In this document: positions 51,358-60,281 of the stretch, piece by piece
Position numbering within the stretch: the stretch's first letter is position 1
How the letters are laid out: each line of letters starts with the position of its first letter
Assembly: GCA_015066465.1 (NCBI GenBank)
Contig: SVOI01000001.1
Span: forward strand, 87,441-151,440
Source of the DNA: Oscillospiraceae bacterium
Lineage (GTDB): Bacteria > Bacillota > Clostridia > Oscillospirales > Acutalibacteraceae
DNA: 64,000 bases
Reading direction: 5' to 3'
The notes under the pieces: generated by a model
The model's database searches: none
Told to the model about the DNA's origin: nothing
The model's input: the letters and a program-made list of their open reading frames with translations, nothing else
Translations under genes and position numbers: made by a program

Positions 51358-53115
51358 TTAATTGCTATACATTTCATAAAGCTTAGCGTAAACGCCATTC
51401 TTTTTAATTAATTCGTCGTGAGTGCCGCTTTCTTCAATTCCGTCATTTGTCATAACGAGAATATTATCGGCATTTTTAATTGTAGTTAAGCGGTGAGCAA
51501 CAATTAAAGTTGTTCTACCCTCAGCCAATAAATCAAGCGATTTTTTTACTATCTGCTCACTTTCATTATCGAGTGCACTTGTTGCTTCATCAAGAATAAG
51601 AATTTTAGGATTTTTTAAGAATACACGTGCAATACTGATTCTCTGCTTCTGACCACCCGAAAGCTTAACACCACGTTCACCTACATAGGTGTCGTAGCCT
51701 TTAGGAAGCCCCTCAATAAATTCGTGCGCACCTGCAAGACGTGCGGCGTTATAAATATCTTCGTCAGTAGCATCCTTTAATCCATAGGCAATATTTTCTT
51801 TAACTGTGCCAGAGAAAAGGTAAACGTCTTGCTGAACAACGCCAATGTTAGTTCTTAAGGATTTTAAGGTAACGTCCTGAATGTTTATGTCATCAATTAA
51901 AATTTCACCATCTGTAATTTCATAAAATCTCGGAATAAGATTACAAAGTGTAGTTTTACCACTACCAGAAGGACCAACTAAAGCAACCTTTTGTCCTTTT
52001 TCAATGTGAATGTTTAAGTTAGTGAGCACGTTTTCAGTAACGTCAGAATATTTAAAAGATACGTTTTTAAAATCAATATTTCCGTCAGTAACTTCTAATT
52101 CCTTTGCACCTTGCTTGTCTTTAATAGATGGCTCAATATCCATAATCTCAGTAAAGCGTTCAATACCAGTCATACCACGCTGGAATTGCTCTGCAAATTC
52201 CACAATTCGCTTTATTGCAGTTAAAAGAACTGAAATATACATTAAGTAAGCAACATAGTCTGCCGCTTCGATTTTTTTGTTGATTAAGAAGATACCGCCA
52301 GCAATAACAACTACAATATACATAATGCCTTCAAACACTCTGTTGATTGCAGTAAATGAACCCATAAGCTTGTAAACTATAGATTTGATATTTAAAAAGC
52401 CAACGTTACCTGTTTTGAATTTTTCTTCTTCAATATGTTCGTTAGCAAAAGATTTTACAACACGGATGCCTAAAAGACTATCTTCAATCTGGCTGTTTAA
52501 TTCACCGACTTTTTTTCTTGATTCTTTAAATCCGTCACGCATTCTGTGGTTATATCGAGCAAGAATTACAATCATAAATGGTAAAACTGCAAACATTATG
52601 AGCGTTAAAGGAACATTCATAAATGCTAAAATTGCGAAAGAGGCAACAATTTTAATACCAGCTATAAAAAATTCTTCGGGGCAGTGGTGAGCAAACTCCG
52701 TAACGTCAAAAAGGTCAGACGTTATTCTCGACATAAGAGTACCGACTTTAGCATCATCGTAGAATGAAAAAGGTAATTTCTGAAGATGACCGAAAAAGTC
52801 CTTTCTCATTTCTGTTTCGATTTTAGTGCCCATTATATGACCGATTGACGACATATAATAATAGGCAAGAGCATCTATTATTTTTAATACGATATAAACT
52901 CCACCGAGTGTTAAAATGAATTTCAAGGTTAAATTTTCAGGGTTATTTGTTGCAGTGCCTGTAATTTCACGGACAATTATAGGTAACGCTAATTCACAAA
53001 GAGTTGTGAGAGCGGCACAAAACAAGTCAAAGCTTAACGTGCCAAGATGTCTTTTATAATAGGGCATAAATCTTTTAATAAGCCCACCCTTTTTTGCTTT
53101 TGCTTCTGTTTTCAA
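51358..53115 (-). CDS. ABC exporter (homodimer type)
   Basis: A 585-residue protein with six membrane helices (to about residue 320) fused to an ATPase domain: Walker A 'GPSGSGKTT', signature 'LSGGQKQRISIARVF', Walker B 'ILILDEATSALD' with catalytic Glu, H-loop 'VAHRLTTI'. It starts at TTG 53115 with an AGGAG site 7 bases upstream. Both ATP-site halves are intact, so it probably works as a homodimer. It heads the nucleoside salvage operon; a link between its substrate and nucleosides is unproved. Confidence 0.92.
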   Translation of the reverse strand: MKTEAKAKKGGLIKRFMPYYKRHLGTLSFDLFCAALTTLCELALPIIVREITGTATNNPENLTLKFILTLGGVYIVLKIIDALAYYYMSSIGHIMGTKIETEMRKDFFGHLQKLPFSFYDDAKVGTLMSRITSDLFDVTEFAHHCPEEFFIAGIKIVASFAILAFMNVPLTLIMFAVLPFMIVILARYNHRMRDGFKESRKKVGELNSQIEDSLLGIRVVKSFANEHIEEEKFKTGNVGFLNIKSIVYKLMGSFTAINRVFEGIMYIVVVIAGGIFLINKKIEAADYVAYLMYISVLLTAIKRIVEFAEQFQRGMTGIERFTEIMDIEPSIKDKQGAKELEVTDGNIDFKNVSFKYSDVTENVLTNLNIHIEKGQKVALVGPSGSGKTTLCNLIPRFYEITDGEILIDDINIQDVTLKSLRTNIGVVQQDVYLFSGTVKENIAYGLKDATDEDIYNAARLAGAHEFIEGLPKGYDTYVGERGVKLSGGQKQRISIARVFLKNPKILILDEATSALDNESEQIVKKSLDLLAEGRTTLIVAHRLTTIKNADNILVMTNDGIEESGTHDELIKKNGVYAKLYEMYSN

Positions 53116-53233
53116 AGTGTTTCTCCTGTTTCTAATAATAAAAATTTAATTCTATAATACAATAATAACATAATTATTTTAAAATTAAAACTGTTATATT
53201 TTACGATATTTAAGCAAAATATTTGTAAGAGTA

Positions 53234-53262
53234 TTGATTTTTTAAAAATTTTCATATATAAT
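53234..53262 (+). promoter_or_regulatory. Promoter for tRNA-Leu
   Basis: TTGATT (53234-53239), 17-base spacer, TATAAT (53257-53262), ending 24 bases before the tRNA. Confidence 0.8.
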
Positions 53263-53286
53263 ACAACAGTTGAAAAAATTATATAT

Positions 53287-53373
53287 GCCGGTGTGATGGA
53301 ATTGGCAGACGTGACGGACTCAAAATCCGTTGATGGCGACATCGTGTGGGTTCGAGTCCCACCACCGGCACCA
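53287..53373 (+). tRNA. tRNA-Leu (anticodon CAA)
   Basis: A class II tRNA. Acceptor GCCGGTG pairs with CACCGGC, then A and an encoded CCA. The anticodon stem ACGGA/TCCGT encloses the loop CTCAAAA, giving anticodon CAA. A long variable arm (TTGATGGCGACATCGT region) and the GGTTCGAGTCC T-arm are present. Confidence 0.95.
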
Positions 53374-53409
53374 AAAATAAAACACTTGCTTTTGCAAGTG
53401 TTTTATTTT
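53374..53409 (+). terminator. Terminator after tRNA-Leu
   Basis: AAAATAAAACACTTGC / GCAAGTGTTTTATTTT 16-bp perfect stem with loop TTTT. Confidence 0.85.
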
Positions 53410-53411
53410 AT

Positions 53412-53550
53412 CCAATCCGCAGGATTGGTATGTAATCACGCTTTAGCGTGTATGTCATCACTTTGTGCATGTAATCTGCGGATTGATTACATACATTTAT
53501 AATGATTACATACCGAAACGAGTTTCGGATTACATACAATGCTTCGCATT
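53412..53550. repeat. Hairpin array A, linker GTATGTAATC/GATTACATAC
   Basis: A run of small hairpins separated by copies of GTATGTAATC or its complement: CCAATCC-GCA-GGATTGG (53412-53428), CACGC-TTTA-GCGTG (53437-53450), CCGAAA-CGAG-TTTCGG (about 53513-53528) and CAATGC-TTC-GCATTG (about 53538-53552). No coding potential is seen. It lies directly after the tRNA-Leu terminator. Confidence 0.8.
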
Positions 53551-53577
53551 GATTTTATAGTAGATTTGTAGTATAAT
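53549..53577 (+). promoter_or_regulatory. Promoter for tRNA-Ala
   Basis: TTGATT (53549-53554), 17-base spacer, TATAAT (53572-53577). The same hexamers and spacing as the tRNA-Leu promoter. Confidence 0.8.
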
Positions 53578-53593
53578 TATTGTAATTAATAAC

Positions 53594-53669
53594 GGGGTAT
53601 TAGCGCAGTTGGGAGCGCACCACACTGGCAGTGTGGGGGTCAGGGGTTCAAGTCCCCTATACTCCACCA
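53594..53669 (+). tRNA. tRNA-Ala (anticodon GGC)
   Basis: 76 nt with encoded CCA. Acceptor GGGGTAT/ATACTCC (one G-U pair), anticodon stem CCACA/TGTGG with loop CTGGCAG, giving anticodon GGC. T-arm GGGGTTCAAGTCCCC and discriminator A are present. Confidence 0.93.
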
Positions 53670-53703
53670 AAAATAAAGACTTGCTTTGGCAAGTCTTTAT
53701 TTT
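53670..53703 (+). terminator. Terminator after tRNA-Ala
   Basis: AAAATAAAGACTTGC / GCAAGTCTTTATTTT 15-bp stem, loop TTTG. Confidence 0.83.
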
Positions 53704-53704
53704 T

Positions 53705-53882
53705 GGTGCAACTAAGTTTGCCTTCGGCAAGTGAAGTTACTTCGTAATGAAGTTGTTTCACAATGAAGTTGCACCTATCGGTGCAGTAAATAGCAAACTT
53801 AACATCACTTTACACCGAAGGTGTAAAACATCACTGTGCTTTAGCACAACATCACTTTGAGCGTAGCGAAAAACTTCACTAA
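53705..53882. repeat. Hairpin array B, linkers TGAAGTT and AACATCACT
   Basis: Hairpins TTGCC-TTC-GGCAA, TTAC-TTCG-TAA, TGCACC-TATC-GGTGCA, TTACACC-GAA-GGTGTAA and TGTGC-TTTA-GCACA. They are joined first by TGAAGTT (three copies, the first two 16 bases apart) and then by AACATCACT (three copies), ending AACTTCACT. No gene is seen. The design resembles array A, but the linker differs. Confidence 0.8.
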
Positions 53883-53889
53883 AATATTC

Positions 53890-53918
53890 TTGCCGCCAAA
53901 AACAATTTATGCTACAAT
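53890..53918 (+). promoter_or_regulatory. Promoter for ABM-family gene
   Basis: TTGCCG (53890-53895), 17-base spacer, TACAAT (53913-53918). Confidence 0.6.
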
Positions 53919-53952
53919 CATTCTATAAATCATAAATTTATGGTGATATCTT

Positions 53953-54282
53953 ATGTCAATAACAATAAATATTTATTACACAGGTAAAAACGGTAATGCA
54001 AAAAAGTTCGCACAAGAGATGCTCTCACGCGGTATTGTAGAGAAAATACGTGCTGAAGAGGGTAACATAAAATACGAATATTTTTTACCGATGAATGATG
54101 AAGAAACGGTTCTTCTTATTGACTGCTGGAAAGACCAGATGTCTTTAGATAAGCACCACAATTCACCAATGATGCAAGAAATTATTGGTTTGCGAGAAAA
54201 ATATGACTTGCACATGCAAGTTGAGCGATATGTTTCTGATGAGTCAGAAAATACAGATGATAAAAAGCATATAAGAGAATAA
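53953..54282 (+). CDS. Antibiotic biosynthesis monooxygenase (ABM)-fold protein
   Basis: A 109-residue dimeric alpha-beta barrel protein: 'INIYYTGKNGNAKKFAQEML' (first strand and helix), 'EEGNIKYEYFLPMNDEETVLLIDCW' (partly quoted) and 'SLDKHHNSPMMQEIIGLREKY' are typical of small quinol monooxygenases of the YgiN type. The 'NIKYEYF' and 'HHNSPMM' segments are the conserved core. Substrate unknown. A charged C-terminal tail follows. Its own promoter and a convergent terminator make it monocistronic. Confidence 0.88.
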   Translation: MSITINIYYTGKNGNAKKFAQEMLSRGIVEKIRAEEGNIKYEYFLPMNDEETVLLIDCWKDQMSLDKHHNSPMMQEIIGLREKYDLHMQVERYVSDESENTDDKKHIRE

Positions 54283-54294
54283 TTATAATTACAC

Positions 54295-54323
54295 CCCCCG
54301 AGTAGCAAAAAACTACTCGGGGG
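54295..54323. terminator. Convergent terminator
   Basis: CCCCCGAGTAG / CTACTCGGGGG 11-bp stem, loop CAAAAAA. There is no strong T-run. Confidence 0.7.
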
Positions 54324-54329
54324 TTAGTG

Positions 54330-55253
54330 TTATTTATTAAGTTTTTCTAAATTTTCTTTAGCATATTCTTTAGCTCTATCTGCTTCTACATCAAAACCTC
54401 GTTTGTGTAAGATTTCTGCAATATTCATATATTCATCGTGAGCTTTTTTATAATCTTCTAAATCTTCATATAGGTTAGCTTTACTGTAAAGTTCATCACA
54501 GAAATATGTGCCAATTTCACCGGCTTTATCATAGTAGGTTAAGGCTTCGTCATATTTTTTGAGCCATTTGCATAAATCGCCACCGTGAATATACATATTC
54601 CAGTCATCAGGGAATCTTTTAATTGCTTCTTTAAAAACAGCAAATGCTTCTTCATACTTTTTTGCAAAAGAAAGTGCAGTAATAAGATTATCTGTTTCTC
54701 TGACATTATCTGGATTTTCTTTAACTTTTTCGGTTAGTTCAGCGATAATTTCGTCACCTTTATTAAGAAGAAAGTACATCCATATTCTTTGCATACAAGC
54801 AATTCTGTAATTTTGTGGGTCGATATTTGGGTTATCGCTTATAGCTTTGTCATACCATTCGATTGCAGTATCTCTGCAATAATTCATCATATACATATGA
54901 ATCCACCCATATGTCCATTTGTCTTGTGTTGAAAGCTCACCTTGTTTTATTAATTTAAGGTATTCGTTTCTGCAACGAAAAAAATCCTCAGGGTCGTGGG
55001 AGTTTTCGTAAACGGATGAAAGGCGTTGGGCGTAGTTATCGTATGCAACAGAATTCTTTTTATATAAATCATCTGTGGTGATTTCATAAAGCTTTGCAAT
55101 TTCAGGGAGCATTAAAACATCAGGTAAGGTTGTGCCACACTCCCAACGTGAAACGGAATGTGAGCTTACGCCTAAAATATCTGCAACTTGTTCCTGAGTG
55201 TAATTTTTATTTTGTCTGAATCTTTTTAAGTTGTTGGAAAAAATAGTATTCAT
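54330..55253 (-). CDS. XRE-family regulator with TPR-like C-terminal domain
   Basis: A 307-residue protein. An N-terminal helix-turn-helix ('FRQNKNYTQEQVADILGVSS', 'VSRWECGTTLPDV') is followed by about six helical repeats (residues ~85-300, 'YDKAISDNPNIDPQNYRI', 'FKEAIKRFPDDWNMYIHGG', 'YDKAGEIGTYFCDELYSKA') resembling TPRs. Such architecture is seen in peptide-responsive regulators of the Rgg/PlcR type and in general XRE-TPR proteins. No signalling peptide gene is seen nearby. ATG 55253 is preferred (AAAGGA upstream) over the in-frame 55313. Confidence 0.85.
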   Translation of the reverse strand: MNTIFSNNLKRFRQNKNYTQEQVADILGVSSHSVSRWECGTTLPDVLMLPEIAKLYEITTDDLYKKNSVAYDNYAQRLSSVYENSHDPEDFFRCRNEYLKLIKQGELSTQDKWTYGWIHMYMMNYCRDTAIEWYDKAISDNPNIDPQNYRIACMQRIWMYFLLNKGDEIIAELTEKVKENPDNVRETDNLITALSFAKKYEEAFAVFKEAIKRFPDDWNMYIHGGDLCKWLKKYDEALTYYDKAGEIGTYFCDELYSKANLYEDLEDYKKAHDEYMNIAEILHKRGFDVEADRAKEYAKENLEKLNK

Positions 55254-55462
55254 GTTTAAAATCCTTTCGTGTGTTTGGTTTTCTTCAGAAGCTTCTGTTT
55301 TAATTATACTCACTTAATAGATAAAGTCTACATCGCATTTTGTGACCACACTCGCAGGATTTGTTCAGTTGAGATTACTTTTTAAAAGAATTAAATTATA
55401 ACTTTATTTTTTATTTTTTATGTTGTATAATCAAATTTGAAAAACTCAGATAGAGGTGTACT

Positions 55463-56593
55463 ATGACTAACTACGATATTGCTGCATTTGTGTGGCCGTC
55501 TTATACAGGTGACGAAAAAAGAACAAGAATTTTCTGGCCTGATGGAATTGGTGAATGGCAGACTGTAAAAGCTATGACAAATAAAGGCTATAAGGGTTGT
55601 AGATGGCCTCGTGTTCCGTTGTGGGGATATGAAAACGAAGCGGACAGTACTGTTATGGAAAAACAGATTGAGTGCGCAGTTTCTTATGGTGTTAATGTGT
55701 TTATTTATGACTGGTACTGGTACGATAACAGACCATTTTTAGAAAACTGTCTTAATGACGGATTTTTAAAAGCAAAAAACAATGATAAAATGAAATTTTG
55801 TCTTATGTGGGCAAATCACGATGCAAATCATTTGTGGGATAAAAGGAATTCTGATAATGATTTGTCAACAGTAATCTGGAGCGGTGTTGTTACACCAAAA
55901 ATTTTCTCCGAAATCTGTGACAGAACAATTGAAAAATATTTCAAAAGAAATAATTACTACACAATTGACGGTTGCCCTGTTTATATGATTTTTGATATAG
56001 ACAATTTTATTCGTTCATTTGGTACAAGCGATGAGTGTAAAAAAGGCTTGGAGGAGTTCAGAAGAAAAACTAAGGAAGCAGGATTTTCAGGACTTCATTT
56101 TCAGGTTGTTCATTGGCGTGACAGAATTTTCAACTGGTTAAAGGATGAAGACTCAAACAAAGGTGCCTGTTCAAGTGAAATGTACGAATTTTTAGGTGTT
56201 GATTCTGTAACCAGCTACAACTGGGGTTGCTCTGCAGATTTAGATGGCGATTTTAATGATGTTACAGAAAGCTATGTAAAAGCAATAGAAAAAGAGTCTG
56301 AAACTCTTGCAATTCCATTTTACCCGAATATTTCAGTCGGTTGGGATAACAACGTAAGATTTAATAACTTCGTGCCTGGTGTAATTGAGAACAATACACC
56401 TGAAAACTTTAAAACTGCCTGTGAAAAAATTAAAAAATTCGCAGATACCTCACTTGAAAAAGGTATTATGAAATCACCGTTTATAACAGTTAATAGCTGG
56501 AATGAATGGACTGAAACAAGCTACCTTGAGCCAGATGACCTTTATGGTTATGGCTACCTTGAAGCGATTAAAGATGTTTTCGGAGAAAAATAA
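55463..56593 (+). CDS. GH99-like (WbsX/DUF5010-type) domain protein
   Basis: A 376-residue cytoplasmic protein. 'AAFVWPSYTGDEKRTRIFWP', 'GVNVFIYDWYWYDNRPFLEN', 'KFCLMWANHDANH' and the C-terminal 'INSWNEWTETSYLEPDD' (here 'VNSWNEWTETSYLEPDD') are hallmarks of the glycoside hydrolase family 99-like TIM barrel group. These cleave or build alpha-linked sugars; the substrate is unknown. A GAGGTG site lies 5 bases upstream. It is followed after one base by an esterase gene, suggesting acetylated glycan processing. Confidence 0.87.
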   Translation: MTNYDIAAFVWPSYTGDEKRTRIFWPDGIGEWQTVKAMTNKGYKGCRWPRVPLWGYENEADSTVMEKQIECAVSYGVNVFIYDWYWYDNRPFLENCLNDGFLKAKNNDKMKFCLMWANHDANHLWDKRNSDNDLSTVIWSGVVTPKIFSEICDRTIEKYFKRNNYYTIDGCPVYMIFDIDNFIRSFGTSDECKKGLEEFRRKTKEAGFSGLHFQVVHWRDRIFNWLKDEDSNKGACSSEMYEFLGVDSVTSYNWGCSADLDGDFNDVTESYVKAIEKESETLAIPFYPNISVGWDNNVRFNNFVPGVIENNTPENFKTACEKIKKFADTSLEKGIMKSPFITVNSWNEWTETSYLEPDDLYGYGYLEAIKDVFGEK

Positions 56594-56594
56594 T

Positions 56595-57407
56595 ATGGGT
56601 GGAAATTATTCTGTGTTAAAAGATATTTCGTACGGGAATCACGAAAGACACGTTTTTGATTTGTTCGTACCAGAAAACGTAAAAAGCAAATCGGGAGTTA
56701 TACTTTTAATTCACGGTGGTGGCTGGAGTAACGGCGACAAATCAGATTATAAAAACGAGGCGGAATTTTACGTTTCTTCAGGGTATATCTGTGCTACTAT
56801 GAATTATCGTTTCGTTACTGAAAAAATAAATGTATTTCACGAGCTTGATGATATAACTTCGGCATTAAATGCCATAAAAGAAAAATGCGAAGAATACGGC
56901 TTTAATATTAAAAGCACGATTTTAACAGGTGCTTCTGCGGGGGCGCACTTGTCACTCCTTTACGCTTACACAAGAAAGTGCGAAGCACCAATAATACCTG
57001 TTGCAGTCGGTGCTTTCTGTCCGCCTGTAAACTGTTGGGCAGAGAATTTTCTTATGGGTATTAAAGGCGAGTTTGAAGATTGGAAATATGGCGTTCTTTC
57101 AAAATGCTGTGGTGTAAAAATTACTAAAGATACACTTTTAAATGAATCACAACAAAATGCATTAAAAAAGATGTCACCACAAACTTATGTTTCAAAAGAA
57201 TGTGTACCGACTGCAGTTTTTCAAGGTGTGCTTGATGAACTTGTGCCGTTTGGATATGCTGAAATATTTATAGACACTCTTACAAAAGTAGGCATAAAAA
57301 ACGACTTTTTAGTTTATGAAAATTCGGGTCACGCACTCGACAAAGACCCTGACAAGACAGATGAGTCAAGAAAAATAGTTTTAAGTTATGCAGAAATGTA
57401 TTTTTAA
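56595..57407 (+). CDS. Alpha/beta hydrolase, carboxylesterase type
   Basis: A 270-residue esterase. It has 'LIHGGGWSNGDKSDY' (oxyanion hole), nucleophile elbow 'LTGASAGAHLSLLYAY' (GASAG), then Asp in 'GVLDELVPFGYA' and His in 'NSGHALDKD', completing a Ser-Asp-His triad. The family includes acetyl xylan and feruloyl esterases (BD-FAE type). ATG 56595 follows the GH99-like stop by one base with a CGGAG site 9 bases upstream; the longer frame from 56502 overlaps the GH gene. The pairing suggests removal of ester groups from an oligosaccharide inside the cell. Confidence 0.92.
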   Translation: MGGNYSVLKDISYGNHERHVFDLFVPENVKSKSGVILLIHGGGWSNGDKSDYKNEAEFYVSSGYICATMNYRFVTEKINVFHELDDITSALNAIKEKCEEYGFNIKSTILTGASAGAHLSLLYAYTRKCEAPIIPVAVGAFCPPVNCWAENFLMGIKGEFEDWKYGVLSKCCGVKITKDTLLNESQQNALKKMSPQTYVSKECVPTAVFQGVLDELVPFGYAEIFIDTLTKVGIKNDFLVYENSGHALDKDPDKTDESRKIVLSYAEMYF

Positions 57408-57418
57408 GAGGTTTTACT

Positions 57419-57484
57419 ATGAGAAAATTTTTAACTGATTTCTCAGATTTAACAAAGTATGCGGCAAAGTATAATTTTAAATAA
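57419..57484 (+). CDS. Tiny open frame, possible gene remnant
   Basis: A 21-codon frame, MRKFLTDFSDLTKYAAKYNFK, with AGAGG 6-8 bases upstream. It ends 14 bases before the next gene. It may be a leader peptide, a decayed gene start, or chance. I cannot assign a function. Confidence 0.25.
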   Translation: MRKFLTDFSDLTKYAAKYNFK

Positions 57485-57498
57485 GGGGTAATTTTGTT

Positions 57499-60147
57499 AT
57501 GGAAAAAATTAAAAACAGTAAAAAAATAATTTGTGAAATATTGTGTCTTGTGATTGGTATTGCTATGTCGGTTGTGGGACTTTATTTTTATCACCCCCAA
57601 TACCTTTGCTACGAATATACCCCGCTTTTGTTTATTCTTGGTGTGGTATCAGCCTTGGGATGCGGTTTGATTTCTGTTCCTATACATATTTCAAAAAGCA
57701 ATTCTAAAAAGCAGATTGTATTAAAAGCTTCCTTGGTTGCTTTACTCGTGGTATTAATAATAATAGGTCTTATGCTTCTTATAAATCTTGTTGCGGGAAA
57801 TATGGAGCTTTATTCTGCAGTGATTTGTGTTTCTCTAACAGGAATTGTTACCGCAGTTCTTTCTTTTATTGCGGTTCTTAAGATGTTTAACAAGAAAATT
57901 GTAAGGGCAATTCTTTCATTTGCGGTAATATCTGGCTTGATTGCGGGCGGTTATTTATATGTAATACCTCAGGCTCGTGAGATTAAATATAGCGGATATA
58001 TTGCTCCTGCTCCCGCAACAGGGTCGGTAACGGATACACAAGATATCAGTGAAATAACCGACGGTGATTTTTACGTAAGTACAAAAGGTAGCGATAATAA
58101 TAATGGTAGCAAAGAAGCTCCGTTTCTTACAATTGAAAAGGCAATTGAAGCTGTAAGAAAGACCGATAAATCAGGCAGAGATGGTATAACTGTTTGCATT
58201 GAGGGCGGTGAATATCGTGTTGATTCACTTGAATTCACAGAAAAGGATTCAGGTACAAAGGAATGTCCTGTAACTTATTGCTCTTATAATGGTGAGGTTA
58301 TAATTAACGGCGGTGTTACACTTTTAAGTGATGATTTTGAAAGTGTTAAAAACTATCCTGAATACGAAAAAAGACTTTCAGAAGATGCCCAGGAAAATGT
58401 TGTTGTAATTGATTTGACAAAGAAGCCATATTCTCTTACAAAAGACGATTGGGGCAGAATTTGTGCAATCGGTTCTTATCATACTGCAAACAGCTATGAT
58501 GGTGATTATGTAGGTTCGCTTTATTGTGAACTTTTTGTTGACGATATAAGACAAATACTTGCAAGATACCCAGATAACGATTATCTCTATACAGAAGAGG
58601 TTGTAAAAACAGGGTTAGGAAAAGAATCTGATGGTGCTCTCACAGAGGTCCAGAACTGGAGCGAAATCCGTAACCCTGAAAGTGATATTTATAGGGTTAA
58701 TGCTGACCTTGCTAAAAAAATCAGCGGTTGGGAAAATCTCGATGAGGTATGGATGTTCGGGTTCTGGAAATATGACTGGGCAGATGCATCAACTCCTATC
58801 GGTAGCTTTAATCCTGAAACAAGCGAGCTTTCGCCAAAATTTGTAAGCCTTTACGGTACAAAAACGGATGCGCCTTATTATTTCTTCAATGTTTTTGAAG
58901 AGTTAACTACAGAGGGCGAATGGTATTTAGACAGAGAAAAGGGCTTGCTTTTCCTCTGGAAATCCAAGAAATTTGACAATGTCCAAATTGACCTTTCGTT
59001 GTCACTCAACCCTGTGGTGAATTCAACGGCAGATTATATTACATTTGACGGAATTACCTTTAAGGGTACAAGAGAAGATGGTGTTACTATAACAGGTGAT
59101 AACAATAAGATTCAGAATTGTGTTATAAAAAACGTTGCGGGTAATGCACTTGTTATGACAGGTAGCAATAACTTAGCTTTTAACAATGAAATTACAAGAA
59201 CAGGTAAGGGCGGTATTATAATTGATGGCGGTGCTGCTGAAACGCTTACACCGGGTAACAGTGTAGCCGATAATAACTATATTCATCACTGGTCAGAAAT
59301 TTACCAGACCTACCAGCCCGGAGTAATGCTTCTTGGCGTAGGTAATGTATGCAGTCACAATGAATTTCACGATTCTCCTCACGAAGCGGTTTCGTACAAA
59401 GGAAATAATCACATTGTTGAATATAACGATATTCATGACGTTTGCCTGCTTTCTGATGATGCGGGTGCAATATATTCTGGCAGAAGCTGGGTTTGGTATG
59501 GTAATATTATAAGATATAATGCGGTTTATAATATAGGCTCTGAAAATCACACGCCCGACGGTATTTATCTTGATGATGCACTTTCTGGTCAGACAGTACA
59601 CGGAAATATTATTATCAATGTGCCAAGTAACTCACTTCATATAGGTGGCGGAAGAGATAATGTTATAACCAATAATATTATTGTTACCTCCGGCGAGAAC
59701 TCAATTCGTTTTGATGACAGAGCGAGAGAGGGCGCTTTGGAAAGAGGCTGGTTTACTCATGCTTATACAGATACGGGTGATATGTGGGAAGCGCTGTATA
59801 ATTCACCTTGGCAGAGCGAGACCTGGCAAAATGCATTTCCTGAATATACGGTAATGACAGATGATGTTGAAAAATCGGATTCCCCCGAGTATATCCCAAA
59901 TCCCTCAAGCACTATTAAAGGGAATATTATAGTTAATAAAACGGGCGATATAGGTGACGTGTGGAGTGAGGTTTACCGCTTCAGTGATATTTCTGAAAAT
60001 GAAATGTACTCACTAAATAAAATTGACGAAATCTTTGAGGATGCCGAAAACGGCAACTATAATATTAAAGATATTGAAAAGCTTAAAGAGAACATTTCTG
60101 AATTTGAAAATATTCCTTATGAAAAAATCGGCAGAATAGCAAAATAA
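57499..60147 (+). CDS. Membrane-anchored right-handed beta-helix protein
   Basis: An 882-residue protein. Residues 1-165 hold five membrane segments ('ILCLVIGIAMSVVGLYFY' through 'ILSFAVISGLIAGGYLYVI'). The rest is extracellular and begins 'FYVSTKGSDNNNGSKEAPFL', the opening of many pectate-lyase-like and GH141-like beta-helices, with parallel beta-helix coils ('NNKIQNCVIKNVAGNALVMT', 'NVITNNIIVTSGENSIRF'). It probably acts on a polysaccharide, but catalytic residues cannot be assigned. A multi-pass anchor fused to a beta-helix is unusual. An AAGGGGTAA site precedes the ATG. Confidence 0.83.
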   Translation: MEKIKNSKKIICEILCLVIGIAMSVVGLYFYHPQYLCYEYTPLLFILGVVSALGCGLISVPIHISKSNSKKQIVLKASLVALLVVLIIIGLMLLINLVAGNMELYSAVICVSLTGIVTAVLSFIAVLKMFNKKIVRAILSFAVISGLIAGGYLYVIPQAREIKYSGYIAPAPATGSVTDTQDISEITDGDFYVSTKGSDNNNGSKEAPFLTIEKAIEAVRKTDKSGRDGITVCIEGGEYRVDSLEFTEKDSGTKECPVTYCSYNGEVIINGGVTLLSDDFESVKNYPEYEKRLSEDAQENVVVIDLTKKPYSLTKDDWGRICAIGSYHTANSYDGDYVGSLYCELFVDDIRQILARYPDNDYLYTEEVVKTGLGKESDGALTEVQNWSEIRNPESDIYRVNADLAKKISGWENLDEVWMFGFWKYDWADASTPIGSFNPETSELSPKFVSLYGTKTDAPYYFFNVFEELTTEGEWYLDREKGLLFLWKSKKFDNVQIDLSLSLNPVVNSTADYITFDGITFKGTREDGVTITGDNNKIQNCVIKNVAGNALVMTGSNNLAFNNEITRTGKGGIIIDGGAAETLTPGNSVADNNYIHHWSEIYQTYQPGVMLLGVGNVCSHNEFHDSPHEAVSYKGNNHIVEYNDIHDVCLLSDDAGAIYSGRSWVWYGNIIRYNAVYNIGSENHTPDGIYLDDALSGQTVHGNIIINVPSNSLHIGGGRDNVITNNIIVTSGENSIRFDDRAREGALERGWFTHAYTDTGDMWEALYNSPWQSETWQNAFPEYTVMTDDVEKSDSPEYIPNPSSTIKGNIIVNKTGDIGDVWSEVYRFSDISENEMYSLNKIDEIFEDAENGNYNIKDIEKLKENISEFENIPYEKIGRIAK

Positions 60148-60180
60148 TGTAAATTTACATAAAAGAAAAATAGTTGAACG

Positions 60181-60237
60181 AAAATAACCAAAATTTCGAG
60201 CAGAAGTCTTGAAATTTTGGTTATTTTGTGTTAGAAT
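60181..60237 (+). terminator. Terminator hairpin overlapping the V-ATPase promoter
   Basis: AAAATAACCAAAATTTC / GAAATTTTGGTTATTTT 17-bp perfect stem (60181-60227) with a 13-base loop. Within it TTGAAA (60209-60214) and, 17 bases on, TAGAAT (60232-60237) form the promoter of the ATPase operon. Confidence 0.7.
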
Positions 60238-60281
60238 AGCATTTACTTATAGATTGTAAATTTAGAAAAGGAGAGAACCTT

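Noticed and set aside
53530..53730. 66-codon minus-strand frame with 'SLFLVEYRGLEPLTPTLPV'
   Set aside because: It is the antisense translation of the tRNA-Ala gene, a known source of false small proteins.
53412..53882. CRISPR array
   Set aside because: The repeated units are 7-10 bases with hairpins of differing sequence between them. There is no constant ~30-base direct repeat and no cas genes.
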